Of a DNA stretch of 64,000 bases, positions 1 through 9,961 are shown piece by piece (the stretch's first letter is position 1; each line of letters starts with the position of its first letter). The notes beneath the pieces are model-generated. The model did no database searches, was not told the DNA's origin, and was given only the letters and a program-made list of their open reading frames with translations. Origin of the DNA: Rhodopirellula europaea 6C (GTDB lineage: Bacteria > Planctomycetota > Planctomycetia > Pirellulales > Pirellulaceae); assembly GCF_000338295.1 (NCBI RefSeq), contig NZ_ANMO01000117.1, forward strand, positions 20,851-84,850, given 5' to 3'. A program made the translations under genes and the position numbers.

Positions 1-362
1 TCATATCAGGCTCACTCGGAAACAATCACAGGGAAGAACTGCGGGACGCAATTCGGAAGGTTGGAAATCAGGTGGGATGAAGGCGGAGAAGAATCTGGTG
101 GGAGGGAAGTAATGCGAATGGGAATCGGACGAGGCCACCGGTCATCTTCGGGAGCAAATCAAGCTGTCTTGGTGACCTCGTCCATCCCATCCGATTGGTC
201 CACAAAGTGGGCCAACCGAAGTTCAGTTTAGTTGGGGTTTCTGGATAGGCGGCGTTTGGTTGGATTGGCTGTTCGGGCGTTCGGTATGGTTTTGTTGCTG
301 GAACCGGGGCTAACGCCCAAACGGCTGACTCGGTCGAGATGCTGGCCCGCTAAGTCGTGCGT
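1..362. other. Intergenic region downstream of the Gfo/NagB operon
   Basis: I see no gene I can support here. The stretch contains a small imperfect hairpin at 195-215 (TTGG-CCAC paired with GTGG-CCAA around an AAA loop) and one copy of a REP-like repeat at 302-318. The hairpin lacks a T-run on either side, so I do not call it an intrinsic terminator, although it lies downstream of the minus-strand operon that ends at 363. Confidence 0.4.
302..318 (+). repeat. REP-like repeat, single copy
   Basis: The sequence AACCGGGGCTAACGCCC is present again, identical, at 62931-62947, and in variant inverted form at 62903-62919. The shared form is AACCGSSGCTAACGCSS, with complementary ends able to form a short hairpin. 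Here it stands alone in the intergenic region. Confidence 0.6.
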
Positions 363-1481
363 CTAAGTACTAATGGTTTCGTTGGTTTCTAGTTCGATGG
401 TTTTGCCCGTTCGGAAGGATTCGTCCGCAGCCGCGACAATTTTCATTGAGTTGACGGCGTCTTGCAGGTGGGCAGTCAAATCGTTGTCTTGTTGTATCGC
501 GTCAAGGAAGAACTGTTGTTCTCGATGGCACAGACCGTCGTGATCGGGTTCGTCTTCCAGATGGATCCATTCGTCGTCGCGGGCGAAGTTGCCTTCCGCG
601 TTCAACTTTCCATGGTGCAAACGAATGGACTCTGTTTTGGTGTGAGCATCCACGTTGTCGCTTTGTCCCGTTGAAGAGGCCGATTCAGCGACGATGGAAA
701 CCGAACCGTTTGGTCCGACAACGTCTTTCACGAAGAACGCGGTCTCGCTCATCATTGGCCCCCAACCGGCTTCGTACCAGCCAACTGAGCCATCTTCGAA
801 TGTGACCTGGAGTTGGCCGTAGTTGACCATGCCTTCGGGGAGTTCATCGGTCAGTCGCGCGCCGATTCCGGAAACTCGCACTGGACGCGAACCCGTCATT
901 TGGCACATCACGTCGACGTAGTGAACACCGCAGTCGACGATGGGCGACACGGTCGACATCAATCGTTTGTGTGTTTCCCAAGTGGCACCCGATGATGATT
1001 GATTCAGGTTCATCCGCATCACCAACGGTTTGCCCAATGTGTGAGCGATCTCGATGAAACGGTTCCAACTCGGGTGATGTCGCAGGATGTAACCCACCAC
1101 GACTTTGCGATTGGTCGCCAATGCGGTGGCCGCGATTTCTTCGGCGGCTTCGACGGAATCGGCCAAAGGCTTTTCAACAAACACGTGGCAGCCCGCTTCC
1201 AAAGCCGTTGTCACGAAGCGTGCGTGGGTGTCTGGCCAAGTCGAAACGCAAACGGCGTCTGGTTGGGTTGCCTGAAGTGCTTCGTCGAAGTCTTGATAGG
1301 TTGGGTAGTCGCTGCCGAGCTCTTCGTTCAGCTTTGCACCGGACTCTTTGGACCGAGTGCAGATGCCGACGATTTCAAACCCATCGATGGCTTGGTAGGC
1401 CAACGCATGAGACCGGCCCATGTTTCCGGCACCGACGCACAGGATGCGAACGCGTTCTTGGTTCGTAGCAGATTCACTCAT
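363..1481 (-). CDS. Gfo/Idh/MocA family oxidoreductase
   Basis: A 372-residue NAD(P)-dependent sugar or cyclitol dehydrogenase. The N-terminal Rossmann fold has the dinucleotide motif GAGNMGRSHA near residue 15, and the family signature EKPLADS lies about 100 residues later; the C-terminal half is the alpha/beta substrate domain. I chose the ATG at 1481 because its last two bases plus the next form the TGA stop of the upstream nagB gene (ATGA overlap); a GGGAG sequence lies about 10 nt upstream. A longer reading to 1517 adds 12 residues without family resemblance. It is the third gene of the PIG-L-nagB-Gfo operon, so an amino-sugar-related substrate is likely, but the exact substrate cannot be read from the sequence. 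Confidence 0.88.
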   Translation of the reverse strand: MSESATNQERVRILCVGAGNMGRSHALAYQAIDGFEIVGICTRSKESGAKLNEELGSDYPTYQDFDEALQATQPDAVCVSTWPDTHARFVTTALEAGCHVFVEKPLADSVEAAEEIAATALATNRKVVVGYILRHHPSWNRFIEIAHTLGKPLVMRMNLNQSSSGATWETHKRLMSTVSPIVDCGVHYVDVMCQMTGSRPVRVSGIGARLTDELPEGMVNYGQLQVTFEDGSVGWYEAGWGPMMSETAFFVKDVVGPNGSVSIVAESASSTGQSDNVDAHTKTESIRLHHGKLNAEGNFARDDEWIHLEDEPDHDGLCHREQQFFLDAIQQDNDLTAHLQDAVNSMKIVAAADESFRTGKTIELETNETIST

Positions 1482-2311
1482 CGGATTGTTTCTCCCAACG
1501 TGGCCGAGGACAAACAATCAGCCGCCGCGTCGTCGAGCAGGTATTGCACGTCGCCGTGTGTTTGCAAGTAGGTGGCAGGAATGGTGGAGCTGATCTGGCC
1601 CTCAATGGCTCGCTGGACGATGTCAGCTTTGTGTTCACCGAACGCGAGCAAGCGAATTCGGCGTGATTGCAGAATAGAATCGACTCCCATTGTGATCGCG
1701 AGCAGCGGAACATGCTCGATGCCGCCGAAGTCCTTGACCGCATCCAGACGAGTCAAATCATCCAGTTTGACCATTCGAGTCCGCGTGTCTCGCGTGGCAC
1801 CCGGTTCATTGAATCCGATGTGCCCGGTGCGTCCGATCCCCAGCAATTGCAAATCAATTCCACCGGACGATGCGATCAGTTCGTCGTAATCTCGGCAGTA
1901 CCCGGGAACCGCTTCCAACTCGATGGTTCCCTTGGGGATGTGAACGTTGGCACGGACAATGTCGATGTGATCGAACAGATGCTGATTCATGAAGCGAACG
2001 TAGCTTTGCGCCGCGTCCGGTTTGATCGGGTAGTACTCATCCAAATTGAATGTGACCACGTTGTGGAAGGACAATCCTTCTTCGCGGTGCATACGCACCA
2101 ATTCGCGATAGACGCGAATGGGAGTTGATCCGGTGGCCAATCCCAAAACGCAGTTGCGATGTTGGGAGGCACGGTGACGAATTAAGGACCCAATTTCTCT
2201 CGCAACCCGTCGGCTGGCGTCACCGGCGCTTGCCATTCGCAGGACGGACAGCCCCGACGTGGATTGGGTTGGGTTGTTTAACGGCGAGGGACTTTCCAAA
2301 GTACTACTCAT
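1478..2311 (-). CDS. nagB: Glucosamine-6-phosphate deaminase
   Basis: A 277-residue protein that should convert glucosamine-6-P to fructose-6-P plus ammonia in the cytoplasm. Family motifs are clear: LGLATGSTP (phosphate binding), FNLDEY, and GIGRTGHIGFNEPG containing the catalytic His and Glu. The residue equivalent to E. coli Asp141 is Thr here (GRTGH instead of GNDGH), a variant I recall from Bacteroidetes homologues. The first about 20 residues are an extra tail. Its ATG overlaps the stop of the PIG-L gene (ATGA, 2308-2311), and its stop overlaps the ATG of the oxidoreductase in the same way, so the three proteins are probably made in coupled amounts. Confidence 0.92.
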   Translation of the reverse strand: MSSTLESPSPLNNPTQSTSGLSVLRMASAGDASRRVAREIGSLIRHRASQHRNCVLGLATGSTPIRVYRELVRMHREEGLSFHNVVTFNLDEYYPIKPDAAQSYVRFMNQHLFDHIDIVRANVHIPKGTIELEAVPGYCRDYDELIASSGGIDLQLLGIGRTGHIGFNEPGATRDTRTRMVKLDDLTRLDAVKDFGGIEHVPLLAITMGVDSILQSRRIRLLAFGEHKADIVQRAIEGQISSTIPATYLQTHGDVQYLLDDAAADCLSSATLGETIR

Positions 2312-3165
2312 GAGTGTGTCGCTTGCAAAGCAGAGTTGGTCGAGTGAGAAGAGTGTTGGATCGGAAAGAGAGCCGAAAGTACGTCATCGCCTGGGTGCCC
2401 GTGCCCGCGATGTTGTACGAACGCTTCGGCGGCTCGCGTTCCGATGTCAGTGCCCCGCGTTTGGCTGTGTTCACGCATTGCGGTCAAGTATTCGTCGATC
2501 CCGTTGTGTGAACGCAACCATTCCAATTGGCTTTTGTGGCAAGCCAGCATCCGTGTTTTGGTTTCGAGTTGTTCGCTAATATCAACGAACGTTGTCGGTG
2601 TGATCGCATGACCCATTCGGTCTTGGCCATCGTGTCCGTCGGTGTAATACAAATAGGGAACTTGCGAACCTTTGATGACCGGTTCGGCAGAGGCATTCGG
2701 GGCGGCGTAAACAAAACTCGCCGCTCGTCCGAGTTGGCCGGTGATTTCATGATCGGCGTGGTAGTCCGACATTGGCATGGTGATCACCAACGTCGGTGCG
2801 ATGCGCCGGAAAATGTCAATCGACTTTTGCAATGATTGGCGGTCGTAGACGAGGCGACCGTCCGGTTCGTTGAGTGTGTGGAAAGTTGCACCAATCAACT
2901 CGGCCGCGTTGGTGCCTTCGGCGAATCGAATGCGTGCGGTTTCATCAGGGCCATCGTTCATCGATCCGCAGTCACCCGCTGTGACGGAGACGATATGAAC
3001 TTCCCAACCTGATTCCTGCAGACGAATCAGTGTGCCGCCACAAGAGATCTCCGCATCGTCGGGGTGGGCCATGAAGGCGAGCGCCACTTTTCGATCAGGA
3101 ACGGAGGGACGGGTTGGCATAGCGGGGCGACTCACGGTTGGGGGATGCGATCTGTCGGGCGTCAT
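2308..3165 (-). CDS. PIG-L (LmbE-like) family N-acetylglucosaminyl deacetylase
   Basis: About 285 residues from the ATG at 3165. The zinc-binding AHPDDAE motif is present (MAHPDDAEISCGG), followed by the second metal motif MSDYHADHEITGQ. Family members remove the N-acetyl group from GlcNAc-containing substrates. The reading frame stays open to 3399, but those extra 78 residues run into the 5' region of the divergent AraC gene and do not look like protein. First gene of an operon with nagB and a Gfo/Idh/MocA gene, joined by an ATGA overlap. No nagA is visible nearby, so this enzyme may supply the deacetylation step before NagB; that role is inference. Confidence 0.87.
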   Translation of the reverse strand: MTPDRSHPPTVSRPAMPTRPSVPDRKVALAFMAHPDDAEISCGGTLIRLQESGWEVHIVSVTAGDCGSMNDGPDETARIRFAEGTNAAELIGATFHTLNEPDGRLVYDRQSLQKSIDIFRRIAPTLVITMPMSDYHADHEITGQLGRAASFVYAAPNASAEPVIKGSQVPYLYYTDGHDGQDRMGHAITPTTFVDISEQLETKTRMLACHKSQLEWLRSHNGIDEYLTAMREHSQTRGTDIGTRAAEAFVQHRGHGHPGDDVLSALFPIQHSSHSTNSALQATHS

Positions 3166-3397
3166 TCTGCAGACTCTGGGGTGATGTTTCTCCACAATGA
3201 TTGCCCTTTTGTGGTACTCTGTTTGCGCGGTCACGGGGCCGATTATGAAACTATGCGCATTTTTCCAGGAAGTAATACTTTCTGCGCGCGAGCGTCGCTG
3301 GCATGCCGGTGAATGGATCCAGCCGGCAATTTCCAGCGAACGGCTTCTCCAGCCATTCCATTGCAACGTTCTGACTGACTCGAACCATGGCGTGTTC
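3166..3397. promoter_or_regulatory. Divergent promoter region between PIG-L operon and araC-type gene
   Basis: The 232-nt gap separates the start of the minus-strand PIG-L operon from the start of the plus-strand AraC-type regulator. This layout usually holds both promoters and the regulator's binding site. I could not identify convincing -35/-10 boxes or a repeated operator, so the call rests on gene arrangement only. Confidence 0.4.
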
Positions 3398-4267
3398 ATG
3401 AAAGCCTCTTACGAAAAGCTGGTTCCTAACGACGGCCAATCATTTCGATGTTTTGACCGTGCTTCGTTGCAGTCGCCAGTCAAATGGCACCGGCACCCCG
3501 AGGTTGAATTGACCTACATTCCGTCGGGCGTGGGTTCACGAATGGTGGGTGATCACATCGGCAGTTACACCGATCATGATTTGGTGTTGTTGGGATCTGA
3601 ATTGCCGCACACGTGGGCATCCGACGAATACCGAGGCCAGGTTTACGATTTGCATTCCGCGATGGTGTTGCAATTTCATCCTGACTTCTTGGGGCCCGAT
3701 TTCTTTCGACTCAACGAGATGGTTGATGTCCATCACCTGCTTCATCGCGCCAGTCGCGGGTTGTGGTTCCCGGCAAGGATGGCGGAATCGATCGGTAGCC
3801 AACTGATCGATTTGGAAAGACAGCGGGGAGCGAGACGTTTGGTAACGTTGCTTTCAATCTTGGATCAACTCGCAAGTTGCACCGACGCCGAGCCTCTAGC
3901 GTCGCATCTGTATCGGGCCAGCAACAACGAAGAAGTGGAGACTCGCATCCAGGTGATTTGTGACCACATCACGCACCATCTCACCGATCCCGAATTGACG
4001 CACAGCGAGTTAGCGGAACTGGCGGACATGAATGCATCCGCGTTCAGTCGGTTCTTCAAACAATCGACCGGGCGAACGGTGTCGGCGTATATCAATGAGT
4101 TGCGGATCGGGTTCGCTTGTCGATTGCTAACCGACACAGACGATTCGATTTTGTCGATCAGCCAGCAATCGGGCTATCAAAATTTGTCGAACTTCAATCG
4201 ACGATTTCAGCAACACCGAAAGATGACACCTCGTGAGTACCGCAACCGAGTTCGAATCGCGGTTTGA
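3398..4267 (+). CDS. AraC family transcriptional regulator
   Basis: A 289-residue DNA-binding protein. Residues 1 to about 140 resemble the cupin-type sensor domain (WHRHPEVELTYIPSG, typical HxHxxxEL spacing). The last about 100 residues form the two AraC helix-turn-helix units, with HSELAELADMNASAFSRFFK and the signature around ISQQSGYQNLSNFNRRFQQ-MTPREYR. I start at ATG 3398 because the upstream extension to 3197 does not resemble the family. It is divergent from the PIG-L-nagB-Gfo operon and probably controls it, with an amino sugar or derivative as the likely inducer. Its stop lies 10 nt from the convergent gene at 4278. Confidence 0.88.
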   Translation: MKASYEKLVPNDGQSFRCFDRASLQSPVKWHRHPEVELTYIPSGVGSRMVGDHIGSYTDHDLVLLGSELPHTWASDEYRGQVYDLHSAMVLQFHPDFLGPDFFRLNEMVDVHHLLHRASRGLWFPARMAESIGSQLIDLERQRGARRLVTLLSILDQLASCTDAEPLASHLYRASNNEEVETRIQVICDHITHHLTDPELTHSELAELADMNASAFSRFFKQSTGRTVSAYINELRIGFACRLLTDTDDSILSISQQSGYQNLSNFNRRFQQHRKMTPREYRNRVRIAV

Positions 4268-4277
4268 GCGATCGATC

Positions 4278-5984
4278 TCAGTTGGAAGATTCTTCCTTCG
4301 AAATTGCTTGTGTCAGTTTGACCTTCATTTTCAGTGACTTTCGCCGCCACTTCGCCGCTTCTTCTTGGTCACCGCCTTTGAGGAAGGCGTCCGACACAAC
4401 CATGAACGCTTCGGAGAGGATTTTGGGATCTTTCGGATCTTTGGCTTCCTGAATTCGACGCACAAAGTCATCCATTTTTTCGCGAACTTCCGGCAACGCA
4501 CAGATCCTCTCTCCATCTCGCGTGGAACAGCCGAAGACGATTCCCGCCAGCTTGTCGTAGTCGCCGAGCAAGTCCGTTCCCTTGGGAACCAACCGCATCA
4601 CGATTGAATTTTCGGAGTCGTTGGGGACTTCGATCTTGAAATTCCGGCGTCCGAGCACGATGGGGACCTCGTAGCGATCGTCGTCAACGTAAAGCTCCCA
4701 GGTGCCAACAGGCAATTTGATCCTTGCGATGCCATCCTTGTTGGTGTGGTCGACAAATGTCGATGGATAGCGAGGCTGGTTTTGTTGATTTTGGAAGTAC
4801 GCGAGCAGGTCGGGATTTCCAAAGAAGTCCGCACTTCGCGTTAAAGGTGTGCCGTAAACTTGTGATCCCCAATTGGTCCACGAGACGTTTGGATAGGCGG
4901 TCACTTTCACGTCGCGAAGCGGTTTGTCGTCCAGGCTTTTCACCTGAACCCGGCATACATGCAATGATTCCATCTCCAAAGTGATCGGCGTGTCCAACGG
5001 CGGATCAAAGATGAAAGGGTGCCCGTGACGACTGTTCAGCTTTTGGGCTGCTTCCGGGGAACGGACTCGGTGATTTTCGGTTAGCCCGATAATTTGAATG
5101 GATTGATCTCTCGGCCAGCCTTCAATCAGAAAGGTCCCGTCGGCGTTGACTGGGACCCAAGATGACCAAGTCACCCGTTCCCGAGCTGACTTCGGCGGAA
5201 CGGTCATCGCCAGCACACGGCCATCGACGACTGGACGCGGAACATTGTCTGCGAGTTTTCCGGAGACGGCCGTGGCGGAATGAAGCGCAACATCCATCGG
5301 CGTGTTTGCGCCAGGGGTGAGTTCGACTTCGAAAATTTCACTGAAGTGCGTGGGTTCCCCATCGACCAGACGAACCAAGAGAAAGTCGCATTCACCGGGG
5401 AACAGATTATCAACGCGGACTTGGTCGCCTTGGATCTCCCGGCGGAAACTATTTTCCAAAGAACCGATGTCGGAACGAAGGACTTGGATTTGGTCCATCG
5501 TGAAGTCGTTGTCTGGCTCGATGAGCGGCCGGAAAAGGATGCTTGCTGCAGGCTGCATTTCGATTTCAAACACGTCGTCGGACGGTACGTCCATGTGAAT
5601 TGCATCTGCCAAACAGAATGACTCATGTCGAACATGCACAGACACTTGCAGTGTTCGCGATTTTTCGGCGACATCACGATAGAACGGGTAGGAGATGTTC
5701 GCGATTCCGTGCTTGTCCGTTCGGGCAGCTTCCGGCTTCATTTCGGAAGCGTCTTTGCCATTGCTGAGCCAATGACCGTGGCCCTGCGAGTACCGAAGTG
5801 CCCACGGAGTCACCACCGCACCTTCGATCGGATCGTCATTTGGATCGGTGACTTGAACAGCAATCGTTTGTGTCGTTTGTTCGCCCACGATGGTGAACAG
5901 ATCGTTCTCTTCAGCGGAAAGCGAACAGCGGTCGGATACCGCAAACAACAATACAACGGCAGTTAGCAGCGATAATTTCATCAC
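4278..5984 (-). CDS. Secreted protein with carboxypeptidase-regulatory-like/Ig-like domains
   Basis: 568 residues with a clear signal peptide (MKLSLLTAVVLLFAVSDRCSLSA). Several segments have the pattern of carboxypeptidase-regulatory or Ig-like beta domains: VQVTDPNDDPIEGAVVTPWA near residue 45, TDKHGIANISYP, VKSLDDKPLRDVKVTAYP and TNKDGIARIKLPVG. The C-terminal 80 residues are charged and helical. No catalytic motif is visible, so it may be a surface or periplasmic binding or structural protein. It lies 98 nt downstream of the epimerase gene on the same strand and could be the last gene of the sialic-acid operon. The specific function is unknown. Confidence 0.7.
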   Translation of the reverse strand: MMKLSLLTAVVLLFAVSDRCSLSAEENDLFTIVGEQTTQTIAVQVTDPNDDPIEGAVVTPWALRYSQGHGHWLSNGKDASEMKPEAARTDKHGIANISYPFYRDVAEKSRTLQVSVHVRHESFCLADAIHMDVPSDDVFEIEMQPAASILFRPLIEPDNDFTMDQIQVLRSDIGSLENSFRREIQGDQVRVDNLFPGECDFLLVRLVDGEPTHFSEIFEVELTPGANTPMDVALHSATAVSGKLADNVPRPVVDGRVLAMTVPPKSARERVTWSSWVPVNADGTFLIEGWPRDQSIQIIGLTENHRVRSPEAAQKLNSRHGHPFIFDPPLDTPITLEMESLHVCRVQVKSLDDKPLRDVKVTAYPNVSWTNWGSQVYGTPLTRSADFFGNPDLLAYFQNQQNQPRYPSTFVDHTNKDGIARIKLPVGTWELYVDDDRYEVPIVLGRRNFKIEVPNDSENSIVMRLVPKGTDLLGDYDKLAGIVFGCSTRDGERICALPEVREKMDDFVRRIQEAKDPKDPKILSEAFMVVSDAFLKGGDQEEAAKWRRKSLKMKVKLTQAISKEESSN

Positions 5985-6082
5985 AAGTGGCCCTTGAAAT
6001 TCGCGAGTTCAGGCGTCAATTCACATGCGATGCCTGCTGGAATTATAGGGGAGCCACTGACTCGATAGCGGAATTGCCGCGA

Positions 6083-7258
6083 TCAGAAGAGATCTTTCTC
6101 CAGCCATCTCCAAGCCATGTACTGCATTCTGGGTAAATGGAACGGCCCTTTCCAAAGGTTACCTTTCAGTTCGCTGCTCAGGCTTCCGTCGCGGTGCAAG
6201 TATCCGAACCACTCGCCGTGTTTGTGATCGGGGAAGTGAGAGTAGGCCCAGTCGTGTGCCTGCCGGTGCCACTGCGCATATTTGTCTTCGCCGGTCAGCA
6301 GGTGAGCAAGAAGCGTTGCCAGGATGGTTTCGTTTTGCGGCCACCAGAACTTCATGTCGTGCCAGTACTCTTGCACGGGCAAACCTCGTACATCGACGAA
6401 GTACAGGATTCCACCGTGCTTCTCGTCCCAACCGCGGTTCCACATCCAGTCGAGCATTTGGCAGCCGGTTTCGATCAAGTTGGTGTCACCACGCAAGTGA
6501 CCTTCCCACATGATGAACCAAGCTCCCTCGATCGCGTGTCCCGGATTGAGCGTGCGTCCGTCGAAATGATCCAGGAGCTGACCATCGACTCCCACCGTTT
6601 CCATCACGCACTCAATGTCTGGCTTGAGGTGAAATTCGCGGATGGTGGCGACACTGCGGTCAATCCAATGATCGGCATCCACCAATCCAATTGATTGCCG
6701 CAATTCTTGAGCGGTCGCGATGGTCATCATTGGGAATCCCATGCCTCGCGATGGCCGAGTCGCGGTAAATTTGGAGCTCGCTTCGACGCTGTTCAAATTG
6801 TGGTCGACAAACCGGTTGAAAGCCTGATTCGCTCGCTCGCGGTAGTGAGCTTCTCCGGTGGCCAAGGCGAGTTCGCCATAGGCGATTGCCGCGAAGCATT
6901 CCGAGTACGCATAACGTCGTTTTCGAATCGGTTGGCCGTCTTGGGTGACATGGAACCACATGCGGCCATCGGTCGAGTCGTAACAATGTTGGTCCAAGAA
7001 CGCCGCGCCGCGGATAGCCAGTTGCAGCCATTCGTCCCGAGGCTCCACGTTGTTGTACAGTTCAGCGAACAACCATGTTGCTCGAGCTTGTTGCCAAACT
7101 CCTTTGTCCGTGTCGATGATGGTTCCATCGCGATTCAGCGAGGTGAAGAATCCACCGTCTTTGTAATCGATGCCGTGATTGCACCAGAATGGAATGGTGT
7201 CACGCAGCAACCCATCTCGGTACACATCGATCAATGCTTGACGTCGCTCAAGATCCAC
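6083..7258 (-). CDS. N-acylglucosamine 2-epimerase (AGE/RenBP family)
   Basis: 391 residues, the usual length for this (alpha/alpha)6-barrel family, which interconverts N-acetylmannosamine and N-acetylglucosamine. Recognisable motifs are RRYAYSECFAA, NPGHAIEGAWFIMWE (the His-x-x-Glu active-site pair), KFWWPQNE and GPFHLPRMQYMA (the distal active-site His). The start is a GTG at 7258, 3 nt after the stop of the transporter fusion, with GGAG inside the end of that gene as ribosome binding site. In this operon it would turn the ManNAc released by the lyase into GlcNAc without phosphorylation. Other family members act on cellobiose or mannose, so specificity is inferred from the neighbours. Confidence 0.85.
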   Translation of the reverse strand: MDLERRQALIDVYRDGLLRDTIPFWCNHGIDYKDGGFFTSLNRDGTIIDTDKGVWQQARATWLFAELYNNVEPRDEWLQLAIRGAAFLDQHCYDSTDGRMWFHVTQDGQPIRKRRYAYSECFAAIAYGELALATGEAHYRERANQAFNRFVDHNLNSVEASSKFTATRPSRGMGFPMMTIATAQELRQSIGLVDADHWIDRSVATIREFHLKPDIECVMETVGVDGQLLDHFDGRTLNPGHAIEGAWFIMWEGHLRGDTNLIETGCQMLDWMWNRGWDEKHGGILYFVDVRGLPVQEYWHDMKFWWPQNETILATLLAHLLTGEDKYAQWHRQAHDWAYSHFPDHKHGEWFGYLHRDGSLSSELKGNLWKGPFHLPRMQYMAWRWLEKDLF

Positions 7259-7261
7259 TGG

Positions 7262-9961
7262 TCAGCTCTCCACCGAAGCGACCGTTGCGGCGGACGCGGA
7301 CGTGCCTAGCGTGTGAATGGTCAATCCTGCCAAGGAATCTGTTGGCGGTGACGTCAGCAGGCTGGCCAAATAACCCGATGCAAAACAACTCGTGATGCCA
7401 CAGGTTGTGTAGAGATATCCGTTGACGTCGGTGAATCGCCAGAGTGTGAACATTGTTGCTGCGCCGATGGTTGCACCCACCATCGCTCCGATTGAATTCG
7501 CTCGCGTGGTCAATCCACCGAGCACGAAGAGTCCGCCCAAAACGCCCATGAACAGACCGATCACAACGATGAAGGTATCGAACAGGGATTTGATACTCGG
7601 GTCGACAAATACCAAACCAAGCAGTGTGCCCAAAACACCAAGTAAGAATGTCAGTGTGCGAGCGGCGATCAAGTAGCCGCGTTCGCTGCGACACAATCTC
7701 AGCGGTCGAAAGAAGTCCGTGACCAACGCCGTCGCGGTGGAGTTCATGCTGGTCGAAACAGTGGACTGAGCCGCCGCGAAAACTCCGGCGACGATGAGGC
7801 CCGCCAATCCGATTGGCATCTCGCGAGCGATGAACAACGGGAAGACTTGATCGGTCGTGATCGCCGGTGATAGCCGCTCGGGATGCGAGTGATAGAAACC
7901 ATGAAGCGCTGTGCCGATTCCGAAGAAGAGGATCGTCGCGGGAATCGTGAGCACCGCATTGGTCCAAATTGATCGAGCGGCAAGCGACTGCGACGCCGTC
8001 GTCATGTAACGCTGAACGACGGCTTGATCGGCGGTGTAGGACGAAAGGTTTTGCCCGATCGCTCCTACCACGATGACCCACAATGCGATTTGCGCGTGCG
8101 TGGGGCTGAAGTGCAAATTCGCCAGTCGCATTTTGTCTGCGTCCATGGCATGGCCCCAACTGCCGCCAAAGCCGCCATCGGTCCCCATCAGCATCAAGAC
8201 GATGGCCAAGAACGCGCCCCCGAGCAACACGACGGTTTGAATGGTATCGGTCCAGATCACAGCCTCGATTCCACCGAGCGTGCAGTAGGCAATGCTGAGT
8301 CCGCCCATCAGCAAGACGGCTTGTTGTGGCGTGAGCGGCGTTGCGACCGACAATGCGAGTCCCGTTAATGACATCACCACCGCCATCCGGAAAACGTGGA
8401 ACAACGAGAAGCTGAGGCTGCCAAACCAACGAACCATTCGGTTGAATCGTTTCTCGAGGTACTCGTAGGCACTGGTCGCATCAATCCGGCGAAAAAATGG
8501 CATTGCTACATAGACAGCAATGAACGCGACCAGTGGAATCGTGAAATTGCCGATCGAGTATGTCCAGTCCTGGGCGTAGGATTTGGATGGGATTCCGGTG
8601 AAGGTCACCGAGCTGAGCATCGTTGCGAAGATGCTGCACCCGGCTGCCCACCATGGAATTTGGCTTCCGCCGCGAAAGTAGTCGTCGGTCGTTCGATTCC
8701 GGCGAGCGAAGTAAACTCCAACGCCCAACATGGAAATCAGGTAGGCAAACAAAACGATGTAGTTCAGCGTGCCAAAGCTGCGTTCCGATTCAGCGAGTTC
8801 GATTTGATAAACGGCCGGCGAGCGAACACGTGGTCGTACCTCACCCGATGCGACGATGACCGAATCGCCCCAGTGCACGGCTGTGGTCGTCACGTGGTTA
8901 GCAGGACTGGTCCCGGCTTCGGTCCAGGTGTCGGTGATCGTGTGATAGGCGAAAGTCTTCTTTGGGAAACCGGGATGGTCGTCTTTGAGCTGGTCGGCCT
9001 GGCCGAACAGGCTGCCGTCGTCGCCACCGAGCACCACAATGTGACTTTGTCCGATGTGAGTTGCCGTTCCTGCCATCACCGATTGCGGGACGTCGGCTTT
9101 CTGCTGCCAGGCGTTCGTGCTTGGGCGATACGCCCAATTGTCCGTCAAAAATTCAACGCTTGATTGCGATTGCCGGCGACCGCTGATGGAGTAGAGGCAT
9201 GTTTCGTATCCATCATGCTGTGCCGCGGTCACATGCAAGGCACGCGGGGGGCCAGGGCAATCGGCCAGTCTGGCCCAGACAAGCGAAGCTGGATCATCTG
9301 ATTGGCTCAGATCCAGCGCCCACAAATGGGATGTCGCGGTGGAGAGATCACTGCCGCTCTGTCCGCCGACGACGTAGACGGTTTTCCCAATGAGTTGAGC
9401 GGATGCATGGACGCAGGGTTCCGGCAAAGCGGGAAAGTCAATTCGCTCGATGAGCCGCGAAGATGGATCCCATCGCAGCAGATAGACGTCGCGGAAAGTG
9501 GCGTCGGAATCATTGCCTCCCAGACATAGCACACCGTGGTGAGCGGACTCGGATGAAGGAATTGAGACGGACGCCCCGTAGGCGGTCGGACTCGGCAACT
9601 TTCCCGCTTCGATCCATTGAGGGCCATCGTCCGTGCTGCTCTCTGAGGAACGAGGTAGAACATAGATCGAATCGTGCCAGACTTTGTCGCTTTCCCAAAC
9701 CGGGGTCGGAAAATTGGCACCGCCAGCCACGATCAACGCGTCCCCATGCACTCCTACAAACGGGCCCGCCACACCGAGGGAATTGGGGATCGGAGGGAGT
9801 TCGCTCCATTTTAACCACTCGTCCCTTTCCGTTTGAGCGTGTGAGATCGCTGGCGAAATTGCCAGCATCCAAGTCGCGATGGAAATGGCCAGCAAATTCA
9901 GCGTGATGGACCGTGGATGCTGGAGTCGGACGCGAGGACGCAGCGGGCGATGTCCGATCAT
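7262..9961 (-). CDS. Kelch beta-propeller (mutarotase-like) fused to sodium:solute symporter
   Basis: 899 residues. After a signal sequence (about 1-43, ending in SHAQ) come Kelch repeats to about residue 395: [50 protein letters not shown]. This resembles the cyclically permuted relatives of the sialic-acid mutarotase NanM/YjhT. From about residue 400 it becomes a solute:sodium symporter with 12-13 hydrophobic segments, including [24 protein letters not shown] and the conserved [12 protein letters not shown]. The propeller would lie outside the cytoplasmic membrane, joined to the transporter. The gene overlaps the lyase stop by ATGA at 9958-9961. A sialic-acid substrate is inferred from the operon; the symporter alone could carry other sugars. 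Confidence 0.88.
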   Translation of the reverse strand: MIGHRPLRPRVRLQHPRSITLNLLAISIATWMLAISPAISHAQTERDEWLKWSELPPIPNSLGVAGPFVGVHGDALIVAGGANFPTPVWESDKVWHDSIYVLPRSSESSTDDGPQWIEAGKLPSPTAYGASVSIPSSESAHHGVLCLGGNDSDATFRDVYLLRWDPSSRLIERIDFPALPEPCVHASAQLIGKTVYVVGGQSGSDLSTATSHLWALDLSQSDDPASLVWARLADCPGPPRALHVTAAQHDGYETCLYSISGRRQSQSSVEFLTDNWAYRPSTNAWQQKADVPQSVMAGTATHIGQSHIVVLGGDDGSLFGQADQLKDDHPGFPKKTFAYHTITDTWTEAGTSPANHVTTTAVHWGDSVIVASGEVRPRVRSPAVYQIELAESERSFGTLNYIVLFAYLISMLGVGVYFARRNRTTDDYFRGGSQIPWWAAGCSIFATMLSSVTFTGIPSKSYAQDWTYSIGNFTIPLVAFIAVYVAMPFFRRIDATSAYEYLEKRFNRMVRWFGSLSFSLFHVFRMAVVMSLTGLALSVATPLTPQQAVLLMGGLSIAYCTLGGIEAVIWTDTIQTVVLLGGAFLAIVLMLMGTDGGFGGSWGHAMDADKMRLANLHFSPTHAQIALWVIVVGAIGQNLSSYTADQAVVQRYMTTASQSLAARSIWTNAVLTIPATILFFGIGTALHGFYHSHPERLSPAITTDQVFPLFIAREMPIGLAGLIVAGVFAAAQSTVSTSMNSTATALVTDFFRPLRLCRSERGYLIAARTLTFLLGVLGTLLGLVFVDPSIKSLFDTFIVVIGLFMGVLGGLFVLGGLTTRANSIGAMVGATIGAATMFTLWRFTDVNGYLYTTCGITSCFASGYLASLLTSPPTDSLAGLTIHTLGTSASAATVASVES

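Noticed and set aside
3166..3399. Upstream extension of the PIG-L gene
   Set aside because: The added residues are not protein-like and cover the divergent promoter region; an ATG at 3165 fits the family start.
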